This document shows, in pieces, positions 1 through 7,313 of a DNA stretch of 15,174 nucleotides (positions within the stretch are counted from its first letter, which is position 1; each line of letters opens with the position of its first letter). The stretch spans positions 1 to 15,174 of the forward strand of contig DAXETX010000209.1 of NCBI GenBank assembly GCA_051155735.1. Direction: 5' to 3'. Below the pieces are notes generated by a model. That model was not told the origin of the DNA. It saw nothing but the letters and a program-made list of their open reading frames with translations, and made no database searches. The translations under genes and the position numbers were made by a program. The DNA comes from JASJCP01 sp051155735 (lineage in GTDB: Bacteria > Cyanobacteriota > Cyanobacteriia > Cyanobacteriales > Xenococcaceae).

Positions 1-800
1 ATTTCTTTTTGTTGCCGTTCATAGGTGGCAGACTGGGCTAATTTAACTTCGTTTTTTTGCTGTAAATAGCTAGAATAGTTACCAGGATAAATAGTAGAAA
101 TACCTCGTTCTGTCTCTACAATTTTGGTACAAAGACGGTCTAAAAATTCTCGGTCATGAGAGACAATTACCATTGGAGTATTAATTCCTTTGAGATAGTT
201 TTCTAACCATTCAATAGTTTCTAAATCTAAATGGTTTGTCGGCTCGTCTAACAGTAAGATATCTGGTTCTTGCAGCAAGATTTTGCCTAAACTGATCCGC
301 ATTTGCCAACCACCACTAAAAGAACTAACTAGGCGATCGCCGTCTTCAGGGATAAATCCGACTTCTGGTAAAATCTTTTCAATTTGCGATTCTAAATTGT
401 AGCCGTCTAAGGCTTCAAATTGACGTTGCAGTTTATCTAACCGATGAATTAATTGATCTAAAGTTTCAGGATCAGCAGTTTCCATTTCGTGTTGTACTTG
501 GAGTAGTTGCTGCTGTATCTGGTTCGCTTCGATAAAAACCGTCCAAAATTCTTCTCTGACAGTGCGAGTCGGCTCTACTTCAAACTCTTGGGTAAGATAA
601 GCAATTTTTAGGCTACTAGGACGAATAATCTCTCCTGCTGTCGGTTCAACTTCACCAGTGATGATTTTTAGTTGGGTGGATTTTCCTGCCCCATTGACTC
701 CCACTAAACCGACTCTCTCGCCTGGTTTGACTTCCCAAGTTACATCTTTAAGTACTTCTCCTGTGGGATAGATTTTTTTGATATGTTCGAGTCGTAGCAT
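1..800 (-). CDS. ABC-F family ATP-binding protein, N-terminal part (runs off left edge)
   Basis: Translating the minus strand from the ATG at 800 gives 266 residues with no stop before the window edge. ABC-F proteins are soluble twin-ATPase proteins that act on the ribosome (EttA/Uup/YheS type) and have no membrane domain. Seen here: Walker A GVNGAGKST at residues 34-42, a signature SSFSGGWQ near residue 160, and Walker B with LLLDEPTNHLDL near 180-190, followed by the SHDREFLD switch-histidine segment. The DEPTNHLDL form is typical of ABC-F. After the first ATPase domain the chain enters the charged linker (YPGNYSSYLQQK, ERQQKE) that precedes the second ATPase domain, which lies outside the window. 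The start is supported by GGAG six bases upstream. The exact subfamily, translation factor or Uup-like, cannot be decided from this half. Confidence 0.93.
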   Translation of the reverse strand, partial: MLRLEHIKKIYPTGEVLKDVTWEVKPGERVGLVGVNGAGKSTQLKIITGEVEPTAGEIIRPSSLKIAYLTQEFEVEPTRTVREEFWTVFIEANQIQQQLLQVQHEMETADPETLDQLIHRLDKLQRQFEALDGYNLESQIEKILPEVGFIPEDGDRLVSSFSGGWQMRISLGKILLQEPDILLLDEPTNHLDLETIEWLENYLKGINTPMVIVSHDREFLDRLCTKIVETERGISTIYPGNYSSYLQQKNEVKLAQSATYERQQKE

Positions 801-836
801 TAATTACTCCTGAAGCAGTGGCACAGCTTGATTATA
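801..836 (-). promoter_or_regulatory. Probable promoter -10 and Shine-Dalgarno of the ABC-F gene
   Basis: On the minus strand a perfect -10 hexamer TATAAT lies at 836-831. GGAG lies at 810-807, six bases before the ATG at 800. This would give a leader of roughly 25 bases. No good -35 hexamer stands at the usual distance, so the promoter call rests on the -10 and the position. Confidence 0.45.
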
Positions 837-900
837 TTAATTTTTGTGGCAAAATTGTGATAAAATTTGACGAAATTTAAGTATGCTTCGATGATTTAGA

Positions 901-914
901 GTAGATAAATCTAC
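901..914. repeat. Short inverted repeat upstream of the tRNA gene
   Basis: GTAGAT and ATCTAC form perfect 6-bp arms around an AA centre. It lies between the divergent ABC-F and tRNA promoters. It could be an operator, or chance in AT-rich DNA. Confidence 0.3.
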
Positions 915-947
915 CATTAGGGGCAGAATTTATTATGAGCCAGAAGC

Positions 948-976
948 TTGAATCGATGATTTTTGTGTGATAATAT
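948..976 (+). promoter_or_regulatory. Probable promoter of tRNA-Val(GAC)
   Basis: TTGAAT (948-953) is followed after exactly 17 bases by TAATAT (971-976). The overlapping GATAAT has an extended TGT in front of it. The predicted start of transcription is a few bases before the mature tRNA end at 989, as expected for a single tRNA gene. Confidence 0.5.
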
Positions 977-988
977 AAGAAGCCGTTG

Positions 989-1061
989 GCGGGATTAACT
1001 CAGAGGTTAGAGTGTCTGCTTGACATGCAGGAAGTCCCCAGTTCAAATCTGGGATCTCGCA
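989..1061 (+). tRNA. tRNA-Val(GAC)
   Basis: This is a 73-base cloverleaf. The acceptor arms GCGGGAT (989-995) and ATCTCGC (1054-1060) pair with one G-U. The D-arm is ACTC/GAGT. The anticodon stem TCTGC/GCAGG encloses loop TTGACAT, with anticodon GAC at 1022-1024. The T-arm CCCAG/CTGGG has loop TTCAAAT, and the discriminator base is A at 1061. CCA is not encoded. GAC reads valine codons GUC and GUU. No intron is present. Confidence 0.95.
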
Positions 1062-1112
1062 TCTAAAATTAAGTTGTAATTTCTGATTAACTTCCATAAT
1101 AGGCTGATAGAC

Positions 1113-1138
1113 TGTTGCCAACAGTAGCTATATATAAT
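1113..1138 (+). promoter_or_regulatory. Perfect -10 hexamer with adjacent inverted repeat, promoter of the PPC-domain gene
   Basis: TATAAT lies at 1133-1138. Just upstream is the inverted repeat TGTTG-C-CAACA (1113-1123), in the place where a regulator could block or replace a -35 contact. No consensus -35 is present. Transcription would begin near 1145, which leaves a 27-base leader before the ATG at 1172 but almost none before the TTG at 1148. That favours the ATG. Confidence 0.45.
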
Positions 1139-1171
1139 TAGGTTGGTTTGAATTTAGTTAATCAAGATTTT

Positions 1172-1600
1172 ATGCTTAGATGGTTTGTCTGGGGTTGGTA
1201 TTGCGTTCTATCTTTAGGGGGATTACCAGCAACAGCAGGAGAAAAGCTCTATGACCCTGTTCCGATCGCCTCAGATAAAGAAATTTCCGATACCCTGACT
1301 GAAAAAGACATTCCTACGGGCGAAGGCGGTTTCGCCAGAGACTATTATATGGAACTCAATCAAGGAGATCAAATTGCGATCGATCTGACTTCAGAAGAGT
1401 TTGATACGATAGTTACTCTAATTGCTGCTGATGGCTCTACCGTAGCAGAAAATGATGATGGTCCTGACGGTACGACCAATTCTTTATTATTTTCTCGAAT
1501 TACCGAAAATGGCAAGTATATTATTCGGGTGCGAGCTTTTGGCGAAACTAGTGGTGGAGAGTTCCAACTAAAACTAACTAGGCTCAAAACTGCTGAGTAA
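1172..1600 (+). CDS. Small exported protein with a pre-peptidase C-terminal (PPC) domain
   Basis: The product is 142 residues. Residues 1-23 form a signal peptide: MLR, then a Trp/Val/Leu-rich core, then a likely cleavage site after ATA. The rest matches the PPC beta-sandwich pattern: a polar stretch ending in FARDYYMEL, then GDQIAIDL, then FDTIVTLI, an acidic loop with AENDDGPDG, then ENGKYIIRVRAF and a closing strand EFQLKL. PPC domains usually sit at the end of secreted proteases. Here the domain stands alone, as in many cyanobacterial exported proteins, so no catalytic role is implied. A likely site of action is the periplasm or outside the cell. An in-frame TTG at 1148 would add eight residues; the ATG was chosen because it begins a clean signal peptide and suits the -10 at 1133. 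Neither start has a strong ribosome binding site. Confidence 0.75.
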   Translation: MLRWFVWGWYCVLSLGGLPATAGEKLYDPVPIASDKEISDTLTEKDIPTGEGGFARDYYMELNQGDQIAIDLTSEEFDTIVTLIAADGSTVAENDDGPDGTTNSLLFSRITENGKYIIRVRAFGETSGGEFQLKLTRLKTAE

Positions 1601-1602
1601 AG

Positions 1603-1632
1603 TAGCAATAGCAATAGCAATAGCAATAGCAA
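1603..1632 (+). repeat. Hexamer tandem repeat (TAGCAA)x5
   Basis: Five perfect copies of TAGCAA begin two bases after the stop codon of the PPC-domain gene. Read on the other strand it codes for poly-leucine, which explains a spurious reverse reading frame there. Perfect short tandem repeats of this kind are prone to copy-number change. Confidence 0.95.
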
Positions 1633-1788
1633 GATTCTTCTAAAAACGTCGCTAGCTAAAGAGCGATCGCCAACTATGATGACTACTACTGTATCCTAAA
1701 TAGCTGAGACAGATTTTAAACAAATTCTATTTACCTAAATGTGAGTTTAATGGTAAATGTTCACTGTTTAAGATTCACTAAGCAAAAG

Positions 1789-2769
1789 ATGCGAGTTTTT
1801 GTTACAGGAAGTACGGGTTTTGTCGGGGCAAATTTGGTGCGATTATTATTGCAGCAAGGTTATCAAGTCAGAGTTTTAGTTCGTCCTCAAAGTTGTCTAG
1901 CTAATATCGAGTCTCTAGATGTAGAGATTGTTAGAGGCGATTTGAATGAGCCAGATCTGGCACAATATATGACAGGCTGTCAAGCATTATTTCATGTTGC
2001 TGCTCACTATTCCCTTTGGCAAGCAGATCGCCAATTACTTTATCAGAATAATGTTTTGGGTACTAAAAATATTTTAGCTAGGGCGCGTCAGGCTGGAGTC
2101 GAACGGACTGTATATACTAGTTCGGTAGCTGCTATTGGCGTAGGCAAAAATGGTGTACCTGTAGATGAAACTTATCAAAGTCCTGTTGCAAAACTGATCG
2201 GCGACTATAAAAAATCTAAGTATTACGCAGAACAAGAAGCGATTAAAGCCGTAAAACAAGGACAAGATATTGTAATTGTTAATCCGAGTACTCCTATTGG
2301 GGCTTGGGATATTAAACCTACTCCGACAGGTGAGATTATTGCGCGTTTTTTGCAGCAAAAAATGCCTTTTTATTTGGATACAGGTTTGAATTTAATTGCT
2401 GTTGAGGATGTCGCTTGGGGACACTTGTTAGCGTTAGAAAAAGGCAGAACAGGCGATCGCTATATTTTAGGTCATCAAAATCTTAGCCTTAAGGAAATAT
2501 TAGATAAACTCGCTGCCATTACTGGTTTGGCTGCACCCCGTTACACGATTCCTTATTTTATTCCTTATACTGTAGCCTGGATTGAGGAAAACATCTTTGC
2601 ACCTTTAGGGCGCAAGCCTACGGTGGCTATTGATGGGGTACGGATGGCGCGACAAAAAATGTACTACGATGCTACTAAAGCTGTTACTGATTTAGGCTTA
2701 CCGCAATCCTCTGTCGATCTAGCTTTAGCCAAAAGTGTTAATTGGTTTCAAGATTCCTTTCGCTGCTAG
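1789..2769 (+). CDS. hpnA: HpnA-like NAD-dependent sugar epimerase/dehydratase (hopanoid-associated)
   Basis: This is a 326-residue extended short-chain dehydrogenase. The Rossmann motif TGSTGFVG is at residues 6-13. VYTSS at 108-112 supplies the catalytic Ser/Thr region, and Y140-xxx-K144 (YKKSK) is the active-site pair. The segment NPSTPIGAWDIKPTPTG (165-181) is characteristic of the HpnA family, named for its place in hopanoid gene sets, where a role in modifying the sugar or side chain of hopanoids is proposed. No other hopanoid gene is nearby, so the substrate is an inference from family. The ATG at 1789 was chosen because HpnA proteins begin directly with the first Rossmann strand. An in-frame GTG at 1741 would add 16 residues that look unlike the family. 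Neither has a clear Shine-Dalgarno. Confidence 0.8.
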   Translation: MRVFVTGSTGFVGANLVRLLLQQGYQVRVLVRPQSCLANIESLDVEIVRGDLNEPDLAQYMTGCQALFHVAAHYSLWQADRQLLYQNNVLGTKNILARARQAGVERTVYTSSVAAIGVGKNGVPVDETYQSPVAKLIGDYKKSKYYAEQEAIKAVKQGQDIVIVNPSTPIGAWDIKPTPTGEIIARFLQQKMPFYLDTGLNLIAVEDVAWGHLLALEKGRTGDRYILGHQNLSLKEILDKLAAITGLAAPRYTIPYFIPYTVAWIEENIFAPLGRKPTVAIDGVRMARQKMYYDATKAVTDLGLPQSSVDLALAKSVNWFQDSFRC

Positions 2770-2786
2770 TTCCAGGGTGACGCATA

Positions 2787-2799
2787 ATAACTAGGTTAT
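2787..2799. repeat. Inverted repeat ATAAC-TAG-GTTAT
   Basis: This is a 13-bp element with 5-bp perfect arms, just after the hpnA stop and upstream of the LysR gene. It is followed by A-rich, not T-rich, sequence on the plus strand, so it is not a plus-strand terminator. It could be a regulator site. Confidence 0.3.
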
Positions 2800-2828
2800 G
2801 AAAAATTAGATATTCATTGATTTTAATT

Positions 2829-2898
2829 TATGATGGAACGTAAGACCGAGCTAAAAATCTAGTTGACCTAGCGCGACTAGAAATCAATACCAAGGAGA
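2829..2898 (+). promoter_or_regulatory. LysR gene control region: -10-like box, inverted repeat and Shine-Dalgarno
   Basis: TATGAT (2829-2834) is a fair -10 hexamer without a matching -35. Further on, TCTAGT (2858-2863) and ACTAGA (2876-2881) form a 24-bp inverted repeat with 12 bases between the arms, a size usual for LysR-type operators, which are often autoregulatory. The Shine-Dalgarno AAGGAGA (2892-2898) is the strongest in the window and fixes the rare TTG start at 2907. Operator function is an inference. Confidence 0.45.
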
Positions 2899-2906
2899 AA
2901 TATCTT

Positions 2907-3842
2907 TTGTTACAAGCAACTTTACATCAATTGAGAGTGTTTGAAACAGTCGCCCGTCATGGTAGTTTCACCCGCGCAGCAGAGGAGTTATCAATTACCC
3001 AACCTACTGTTTCTAGTCAAGTTAAGCAACTTACGAAAACTATTGGATTACCTTTATTTGAACAAATCGGTAAAAGTCTTTATCTAACTGATGCAGGGAA
3101 AGAATTACTTTTGACCTGTCAAGATATCTTTGAAAAGTTAAACAACTTTGAAATGAAAGTTGCTGATCTTAAAGGAACTAAACAAGGACAGTTGCGGTTA
3201 GCTGTTATTACTACAGCTAAATATTTTATCCCTCGTTTGCTGGGTTCTTTTTGTCAGTACTACCCAGGAATAGATATCGCCCTTAAAGTAACTAATCATC
3301 AAGAAATTCAACAGCGGATGTTGAATAATGAGGACGATTTGTATATTGTTAGTAATCCTCCTAAAGATATCGAATTACAAACTAGAGCCTTTTTAAATAA
3401 TCCTCTGGTGGTAGTAGCCAAAAAAGATCATACTTTAGCTAACAAAACTAATATTCCAATTCAATGTTTAAACGATCAATCTTTTATCATGCGCGAACAA
3501 GGTTCGGGTACGAGAGTGGCAGTAATAAACTTGTTTGCAGCCCATGAAGTAGAAGTGAAGGTAAAATTAGAATTAGGAAGTAACGAAGCGATTAAGCAAG
3601 CGATCGCAGGTGGTTTGGGAATCTCGATTTTATCCGAACATTGCCTAATTTCTGAAGGTAAATCTGGGGAGTTAACCATTTTAGATGTGGAGCATTTTCC
3701 CATCGAACGCCGTTGGTATGTAGCTCGTTTAGCAGGTAAGAAACTTTCAGTAATCGCCCAAACTTTTTTAGAATATTTATTAGAAGAAAGTCCTAAAATG
3801 ACTTTTCCTAACTCTAGCATTCTATCACAATCAACTAGATAA
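2907..3842 (+). CDS. LysR-family transcriptional regulator, CmpR/NdhR (CcmR)-like
   Basis: The product is 311 residues. The N-terminal winged helix-turn-helix (about 4-64) includes HQLRVFETVARHGSFTRAAE, then QPTVSSQVKQL and LFEQIGKSLYLTDAGKELL. This matches the cyanobacterial regulators of inorganic carbon uptake (CmpR, NdhR/CcmR) more closely than RbcR. The periplasmic-binding-like effector domain fills about residues 90-295, with the family segment MREQGSGTR. The start is TTG, chosen because AAGGAGA lies nine bases before it and the helix-turn-helix begins at once. The gene is 14 bp upstream of cruP on the same strand, so the two are probably co-transcribed. Low-carbon metabolites control its relatives; whether this paralogue responds to carbon status or regulates cruP is not known. 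A fair alternative is a generic LysR paralogue with its own targets. Confidence 0.88.
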   Translation: MLQATLHQLRVFETVARHGSFTRAAEELSITQPTVSSQVKQLTKTIGLPLFEQIGKSLYLTDAGKELLLTCQDIFEKLNNFEMKVADLKGTKQGQLRLAVITTAKYFIPRLLGSFCQYYPGIDIALKVTNHQEIQQRMLNNEDDLYIVSNPPKDIELQTRAFLNNPLVVVAKKDHTLANKTNIPIQCLNDQSFIMREQGSGTRVAVINLFAAHEVEVKVKLELGSNEAIKQAIAGGLGISILSEHCLISEGKSGELTILDVEHFPIERRWYVARLAGKKLSVIAQTFLEYLLEESPKMTFPNSSILSQSTR

Positions 3843-3856
3843 TTATCAAGATTATA

Positions 3857-5395
3857 ATGGGTTTATTAGAACAGTATTTACAATCTAGAAACGATGGAGT
3901 TTTTGCGAGATTACAACAAGCGGATAGTTTTTGGCACAAGTTGCGTTGTGATGAGTTAACAGTATTGCCAGTAATTCATCACAGTTCGGAAACTCTCAAA
4001 GAATTAGACAGTGATGTAATTATTTGTGGTGGAACACTAGGAATTATTCTCGGTACAGCATTGCAAAAATTGGGCTGGAAAGTTACTTTAATTGAGCGAG
4101 GAATTCTGCAAGGAAGGGCGCAAGAATGGAATATTTCTCGTCAAGAATTAACAACTTTAACCGAATTAGAGTTATTAACTGCAACAGAATTAGCAACTGC
4201 GATCGCGACAGAGTATAATCCTGCTAGAATTGGCTTTTTAGGAGGAAAAGACATCTGGGTTAAAGATGTTTTAAATATTGGAGTCGATCCTGTTTACTTA
4301 TTGGCAACACTAAAAAATAAATTTCTGGCTTGGGGCGGAGTGTTATTAGAAAATACCGCTTTTACTGATGCTACTGTTTGTGAAACTGGAGTTATTGTCG
4401 CCACAGCTGAGACTAAGCTTAAAACTCGTTTATTAATCGATGGGATGGGGCATTTTTCCCCAATAGTTAAACAAGCCAGAAAAGGCGATAAACCCGATGC
4501 TGTCTGTGTAGTAGTTGGAAGTTGCGCCCAAGGCTATGACAAAAATGAGACAGGAGATTTAATTTACTCTTTTACGCCGATTATTAATCAGTGCCAGTAT
4601 TTCTGGGAGGCTTTTCCTGCTAGAGACGGCAGAACCACCTATCTGTTTAGTTATCTAGATGCTCATTGCGATCGCCCTACCCTCCAGGATTTTATGACAG
4701 AGTATCTCAGGCTACTACCAGAGTATCAAAACATTGAGTTAGAAAGGTTGGATTTTGCCAGGTTTTTATTTGGTTTTTTTCCCGCTTATCGCAATAGCCC
4801 TCTCAATCTACCTTTTAACCGAGTTTTAGCAGTAGGAGATAGCAGCGGTAGTCAGTCTCCTGTTAGTTTTGGCGGTTTTGGCGCAATGATCCGTCATCTC
4901 AAACGCTTGAGTTATGGTATTAATGAAGCTTTAAAAATAGACAGTCTTACCCAAAAAGATTTGGCTTTACTGCAACCATACCAACCTAATATCTCGGTGA
5001 CTTGGCTGTTTCAAAAAACCATGAGTGTAAAAATTGAGCAAAAAGTTAATCCCAATCAAATTAATGATTTAATGAATGGCGTATTTCAAGTCATGGAAAA
5101 GTTGGGTGATGATGTACTTAAACCTTTCTTACAAGATGTAATTCAGTTTTTGCCTCTAGCGAAAACACTACCTTTAGTAAATCCCAAATTAGTCTTACCT
5201 CTATTACCGCAGATCGGAATCAATCCTCTAATCGATTGGAGTTGGCACTATTTTAATTTAGCTTTATATAGTATCTTATATCCTGTTGGTAATATGGCTC
5301 AGCCTGTAGTAAAACAATTTTCTGCCCAACAGCAATATTACTATCATCGTTATTTAGATGCTTGGAAATATGGTTCTGGGGGAGATTATCATTGA
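3857..5395 (+). CDS. cruP: CruP, FAD-dependent lycopene cyclase paralogue
   Basis: This 512-residue flavoprotein matches CruP of cyanobacteria and plant plastids. The FAD-binding segment DVIICGGTLG is at residues 53-62 and the ribose-binding acidic residue is E80. The family-specific QEWNISR follows at 89-95, then LLIDGMGHFSP at 192-202, VVVGSCAQG at 218-226, QYFWEAFPA at 247-255, and GDSSG with SPVSFGGFG at 327-342. CruA and CruP form a lycopene cyclase group separate from CrtL. Reports on the plant protein tie CruP to carotenoid flux and to lowering beta-carotene epoxide under photo-oxidative stress, and its cyclase activity is debated. The C-terminal 150 residues are helical and hydrophobic near 415-490, suggesting membrane association. 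The ATG has no clear Shine-Dalgarno, so translation may depend on the LysR gene 14 bp upstream. No frameshift is seen. Confidence 0.9.
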   Translation: MGLLEQYLQSRNDGVFARLQQADSFWHKLRCDELTVLPVIHHSSETLKELDSDVIICGGTLGIILGTALQKLGWKVTLIERGILQGRAQEWNISRQELTTLTELELLTATELATAIATEYNPARIGFLGGKDIWVKDVLNIGVDPVYLLATLKNKFLAWGGVLLENTAFTDATVCETGVIVATAETKLKTRLLIDGMGHFSPIVKQARKGDKPDAVCVVVGSCAQGYDKNETGDLIYSFTPIINQCQYFWEAFPARDGRTTYLFSYLDAHCDRPTLQDFMTEYLRLLPEYQNIELERLDFARFLFGFFPAYRNSPLNLPFNRVLAVGDSSGSQSPVSFGGFGAMIRHLKRLSYGINEALKIDSLTQKDLALLQPYQPNISVTWLFQKTMSVKIEQKVNPNQINDLMNGVFQVMEKLGDDVLKPFLQDVIQFLPLAKTLPLVNPKLVLPLLPQIGINPLIDWSWHYFNLALYSILYPVGNMAQPVVKQFSAQQQYYYHRYLDAWKYGSGGDYH

Positions 5396-5425
5396 ATAAA
5401 TGTGCAAAATTAGTTACACAGTCTA

Positions 5426-5512
5426 GGTGATAGATGACAGGGTACAGGGAATAGCGATCAAGATTCAATCAATGAATAGTCGTTGACTGATGAGGTGATT
5501 ACTGATTACTGA
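5426..5512 (+). repeat. Degenerate heptanucleotide (STRR-like) repeat tract
   Basis: From 5426 the sequence can be read in 7-base units: GGTGATA, GATGACA, GGGTACA, GGGAATA, GCGATCA. It decays, then ends in two exact copies of TGATTAC (5496-5502 and 5503-5509). Such short tandemly repeated heptamers are a known feature of cyanobacterial intergenic DNA. The tract fills most of the 134-bp gap between cruP and the SirB1-like gene, which otherwise holds no gene or evident promoter. Confidence 0.6.
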
Positions 5513-5529
5513 AGTTTATATTCAAGTCT

Positions 5530-6348
5530 ATGGATTATCAAATTGCTTGGCAGAATTTTGAACAAGAAATCAATCAAGCAGATCGAGATATTAACTTAAC
5601 CAAAGCTGCTCTCTATCTGGCACAAGCAGAATATTCTTATTTGGATGTAGAAGCTTATTTAGCTAAATTAGAAGTAATAGCTCATCAAATAGAACCCAAA
5701 TTACCAGCTTCTCGCTATCCTCTGAAAGTAATTCAAATTATTAACAATTATTTATATCAAGAATTGGGTTTTAGAGGTAATAGTGAAAATTATTACGACC
5801 CTAAAAATAGTTTTTCAAATCAAGTTATCGAGCGTCGTTTAGGCATTCCTATTAGTCTTGCTGTGGTCTATTTAGATATAGCAAAACATTTAAATTTTCC
5901 GATGGTTGGTATTGGTATGCCAGGACATTTTATCATCCGTCCTGACTTTGAAGATGCAGGAATTTTTGTCGATGTATTTAATCAGGGAGAAATTTTATTT
6001 CCTCAAGATTGTGAAGCTAAATTACAACAACTTTATTTACAACCAGTAAAGCTAAAACCACAGTTTCTTAATGCTGTATCTAAGCATCAAATACTCCTAA
6101 GAATGCTGACAAATTTAAAACAAATTTATTTACATCAGCGAGATTTCTATCGAGCGATCGCTACAATTAATGGTATGTTAATTTTATCACCCGAAAATCC
6201 TTATGAATTACGCGATCGTGGCTTATTATATTATGAATTAAATCAGTGGTCAGAAACAATTAAGGATTTAGAGTGTTATCTAGCAATTTTACCTAATGCT
6301 GAAGATGCACCCATGATTAAACTGCTTTTAAACAAAATTAAAGATTAA
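5530..6348 (+). CDS. SirB1/transglutaminase-like protein with TPR tail
   Basis: The product has 272 residues and no signal peptide. The SirB1-type transglutaminase-like fold spans about residues 35-185. It includes PKNSFSNQVIERRLGIPISL (91-110), GIGMPGHF (127-134) and FVDVFNQGEILF (146-157), which are the hallmark segments of this family. A classical transglutaminase Cys is not evident at the usual place before the first helix: the position reads NSF. That is common in SirB1 proteins and argues against simple peptidase chemistry. Residues about 195-258 form two TPR-like helix pairs (FYRAIATINGMLILSPENPY, then SETIKDLECYLAILPNAEDA). The biochemical role is not established for the family. The gene lies three bases before the glycosyltransferase ATG, so the two are probably translated from one message. 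Confidence 0.85.
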   Translation: MDYQIAWQNFEQEINQADRDINLTKAALYLAQAEYSYLDVEAYLAKLEVIAHQIEPKLPASRYPLKVIQIINNYLYQELGFRGNSENYYDPKNSFSNQVIERRLGIPISLAVVYLDIAKHLNFPMVGIGMPGHFIIRPDFEDAGIFVDVFNQGEILFPQDCEAKLQQLYLQPVKLKPQFLNAVSKHQILLRMLTNLKQIYLHQRDFYRAIATINGMLILSPENPYELRDRGLLYYELNQWSETIKDLECYLAILPNAEDAPMIKLLLNKIKD

Positions 6349-6351
6349 TTA

Positions 6352-7284
6352 ATGTATATCAGTGTTGTTATTCCAACTTATAATCGATTACCAATTTTAC
6401 AAAAATGCTTAATGGCATTAGAAAATCAACAGTTTAATCACAATCTAATCAGCCAATACGAAATTATTTTAGTTGATGATGGTTCGACAGATGAAACTTT
6501 AACTTGGCTCAAAGCAAATCAACCACAACTACCCCACGTTAAAACCTTTCAACAAGAACATCAAGGTGCAGCAGCAGCAAGAAACTTAGGTATTCAAAAA
6601 GCGCAAGGTGATACTATTATTTTTATTGATAGTGACTTAGTAGTTACCGAAAATTTCTTACAAGCTCATAGCAACGCTTTAATCAAAGGTAAAGAAAAAT
6701 TAGGCTGCGATCGCTTGTTTACTTACGGTGCAGTAATTAATACTTGTAACTTTGATTATCCTACTACAGAACCTTATAAAATAACTGATTTTTCCGCTGC
6801 TTATTTCGCGACAGGTAACGTCGCAATTGCTAAATTCTGGTTAGAAAAAGCAGGAATGTTTGATACTCAATTTCAACTTTATGGTTGGGAAGATTTAGAA
6901 CTAGGAGTAAGATTAAAAAAATTAGGCTTAAAACTGATTAAATGTCCTGAAGCAGTAGGATATCATTGGCATCCTCCTTTCAGTTTAGAGCAAATTCCGA
7001 GTTTAATTAATCGCGAGATTCAAAGAGGCAAAATGGGAGTAGTTTTTTACCAAAAACATCCTACTTTCTCAGTAAGAATGATGATACAAATGACTATATT
7101 TCATCGTATTTTGTGGGGAATTTTGTCATTAGGAGGGTTACTAAATGAAAAAACTTTGAAACCATTACTTCAGTGGTTAATCGATCAAGGTAAACCCCAA
7201 TTAGCTTTAGAAATAGCTCGGATATTTCTCAATTGGTATAATGTTCAAGGTGTTTATGCTGCTTATAGTAATTCTCAAAAGTAA
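6352..7284 (+). CDS. Family 2 glycosyltransferase
   Basis: This is a 310-residue GT-A fold enzyme. The N-terminal strand SVVIPTYNR (4-12) is followed by VDDGSTD (41-47), AAAARNLGIQKAQGD (73-87) and the metal-binding DSD (93-95). The C-terminal part carries GWEDLELGVRLKKLG (178-192) and YHWHPPF (204-210), the GWEDxE pattern of galactosyltransferase-type GT2 enzymes that supplies the catalytic acidic residues. No transmembrane helix is obvious, though residues 230-255 are hydrophobic and may sit on the membrane. It likely transfers a sugar from a nucleotide donor to a surface polysaccharide or lipid; donor and acceptor cannot be read from sequence. The start is three bases after the SirB1-like stop, with no separate promoter visible. 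Its end faces the permease gene end 29 bp away. Confidence 0.88.
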   Translation: MYISVVIPTYNRLPILQKCLMALENQQFNHNLISQYEIILVDDGSTDETLTWLKANQPQLPHVKTFQQEHQGAAAARNLGIQKAQGDTIIFIDSDLVVTENFLQAHSNALIKGKEKLGCDRLFTYGAVINTCNFDYPTTEPYKITDFSAAYFATGNVAIAKFWLEKAGMFDTQFQLYGWEDLELGVRLKKLGLKLIKCPEAVGYHWHPPFSLEQIPSLINREIQRGKMGVVFYQKHPTFSVRMMIQMTIFHRILWGILSLGGLLNEKTLKPLLQWLIDQGKPQLALEIARIFLNWYNVQGVYAAYSNSQK

Positions 7285-7313
7285 CCAGAAAATAGAGCTA
7301 GCAAGTCATAAAA

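Noticed and set aside
933..1121. 62-residue minus-strand frame
   Set aside because: It runs antisense through the whole tRNA-Val gene; the frame is incidental.
1369..1632. Minus-strand frame beginning with a run of leucines
   Set aside because: The leucines come from the TAGCAA hexamer array, and the rest is antisense to the PPC-domain gene.
2783..2805. Possible terminator after hpnA
   Set aside because: The stem is short and AT-rich and is followed by A residues, not T, on the plus strand.
2817..2840. NdhR-type operator (TCAATG/ATCAAT pair) upstream of the LysR gene
   Set aside because: ATTGAT is present, but the matching half-site ten bases away agrees at only four of six positions.
3476..3820. 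114-residue minus-strand frame inside the LysR gene
   Set aside because: It is entirely antisense to the conserved effector domain and is a shadow frame.
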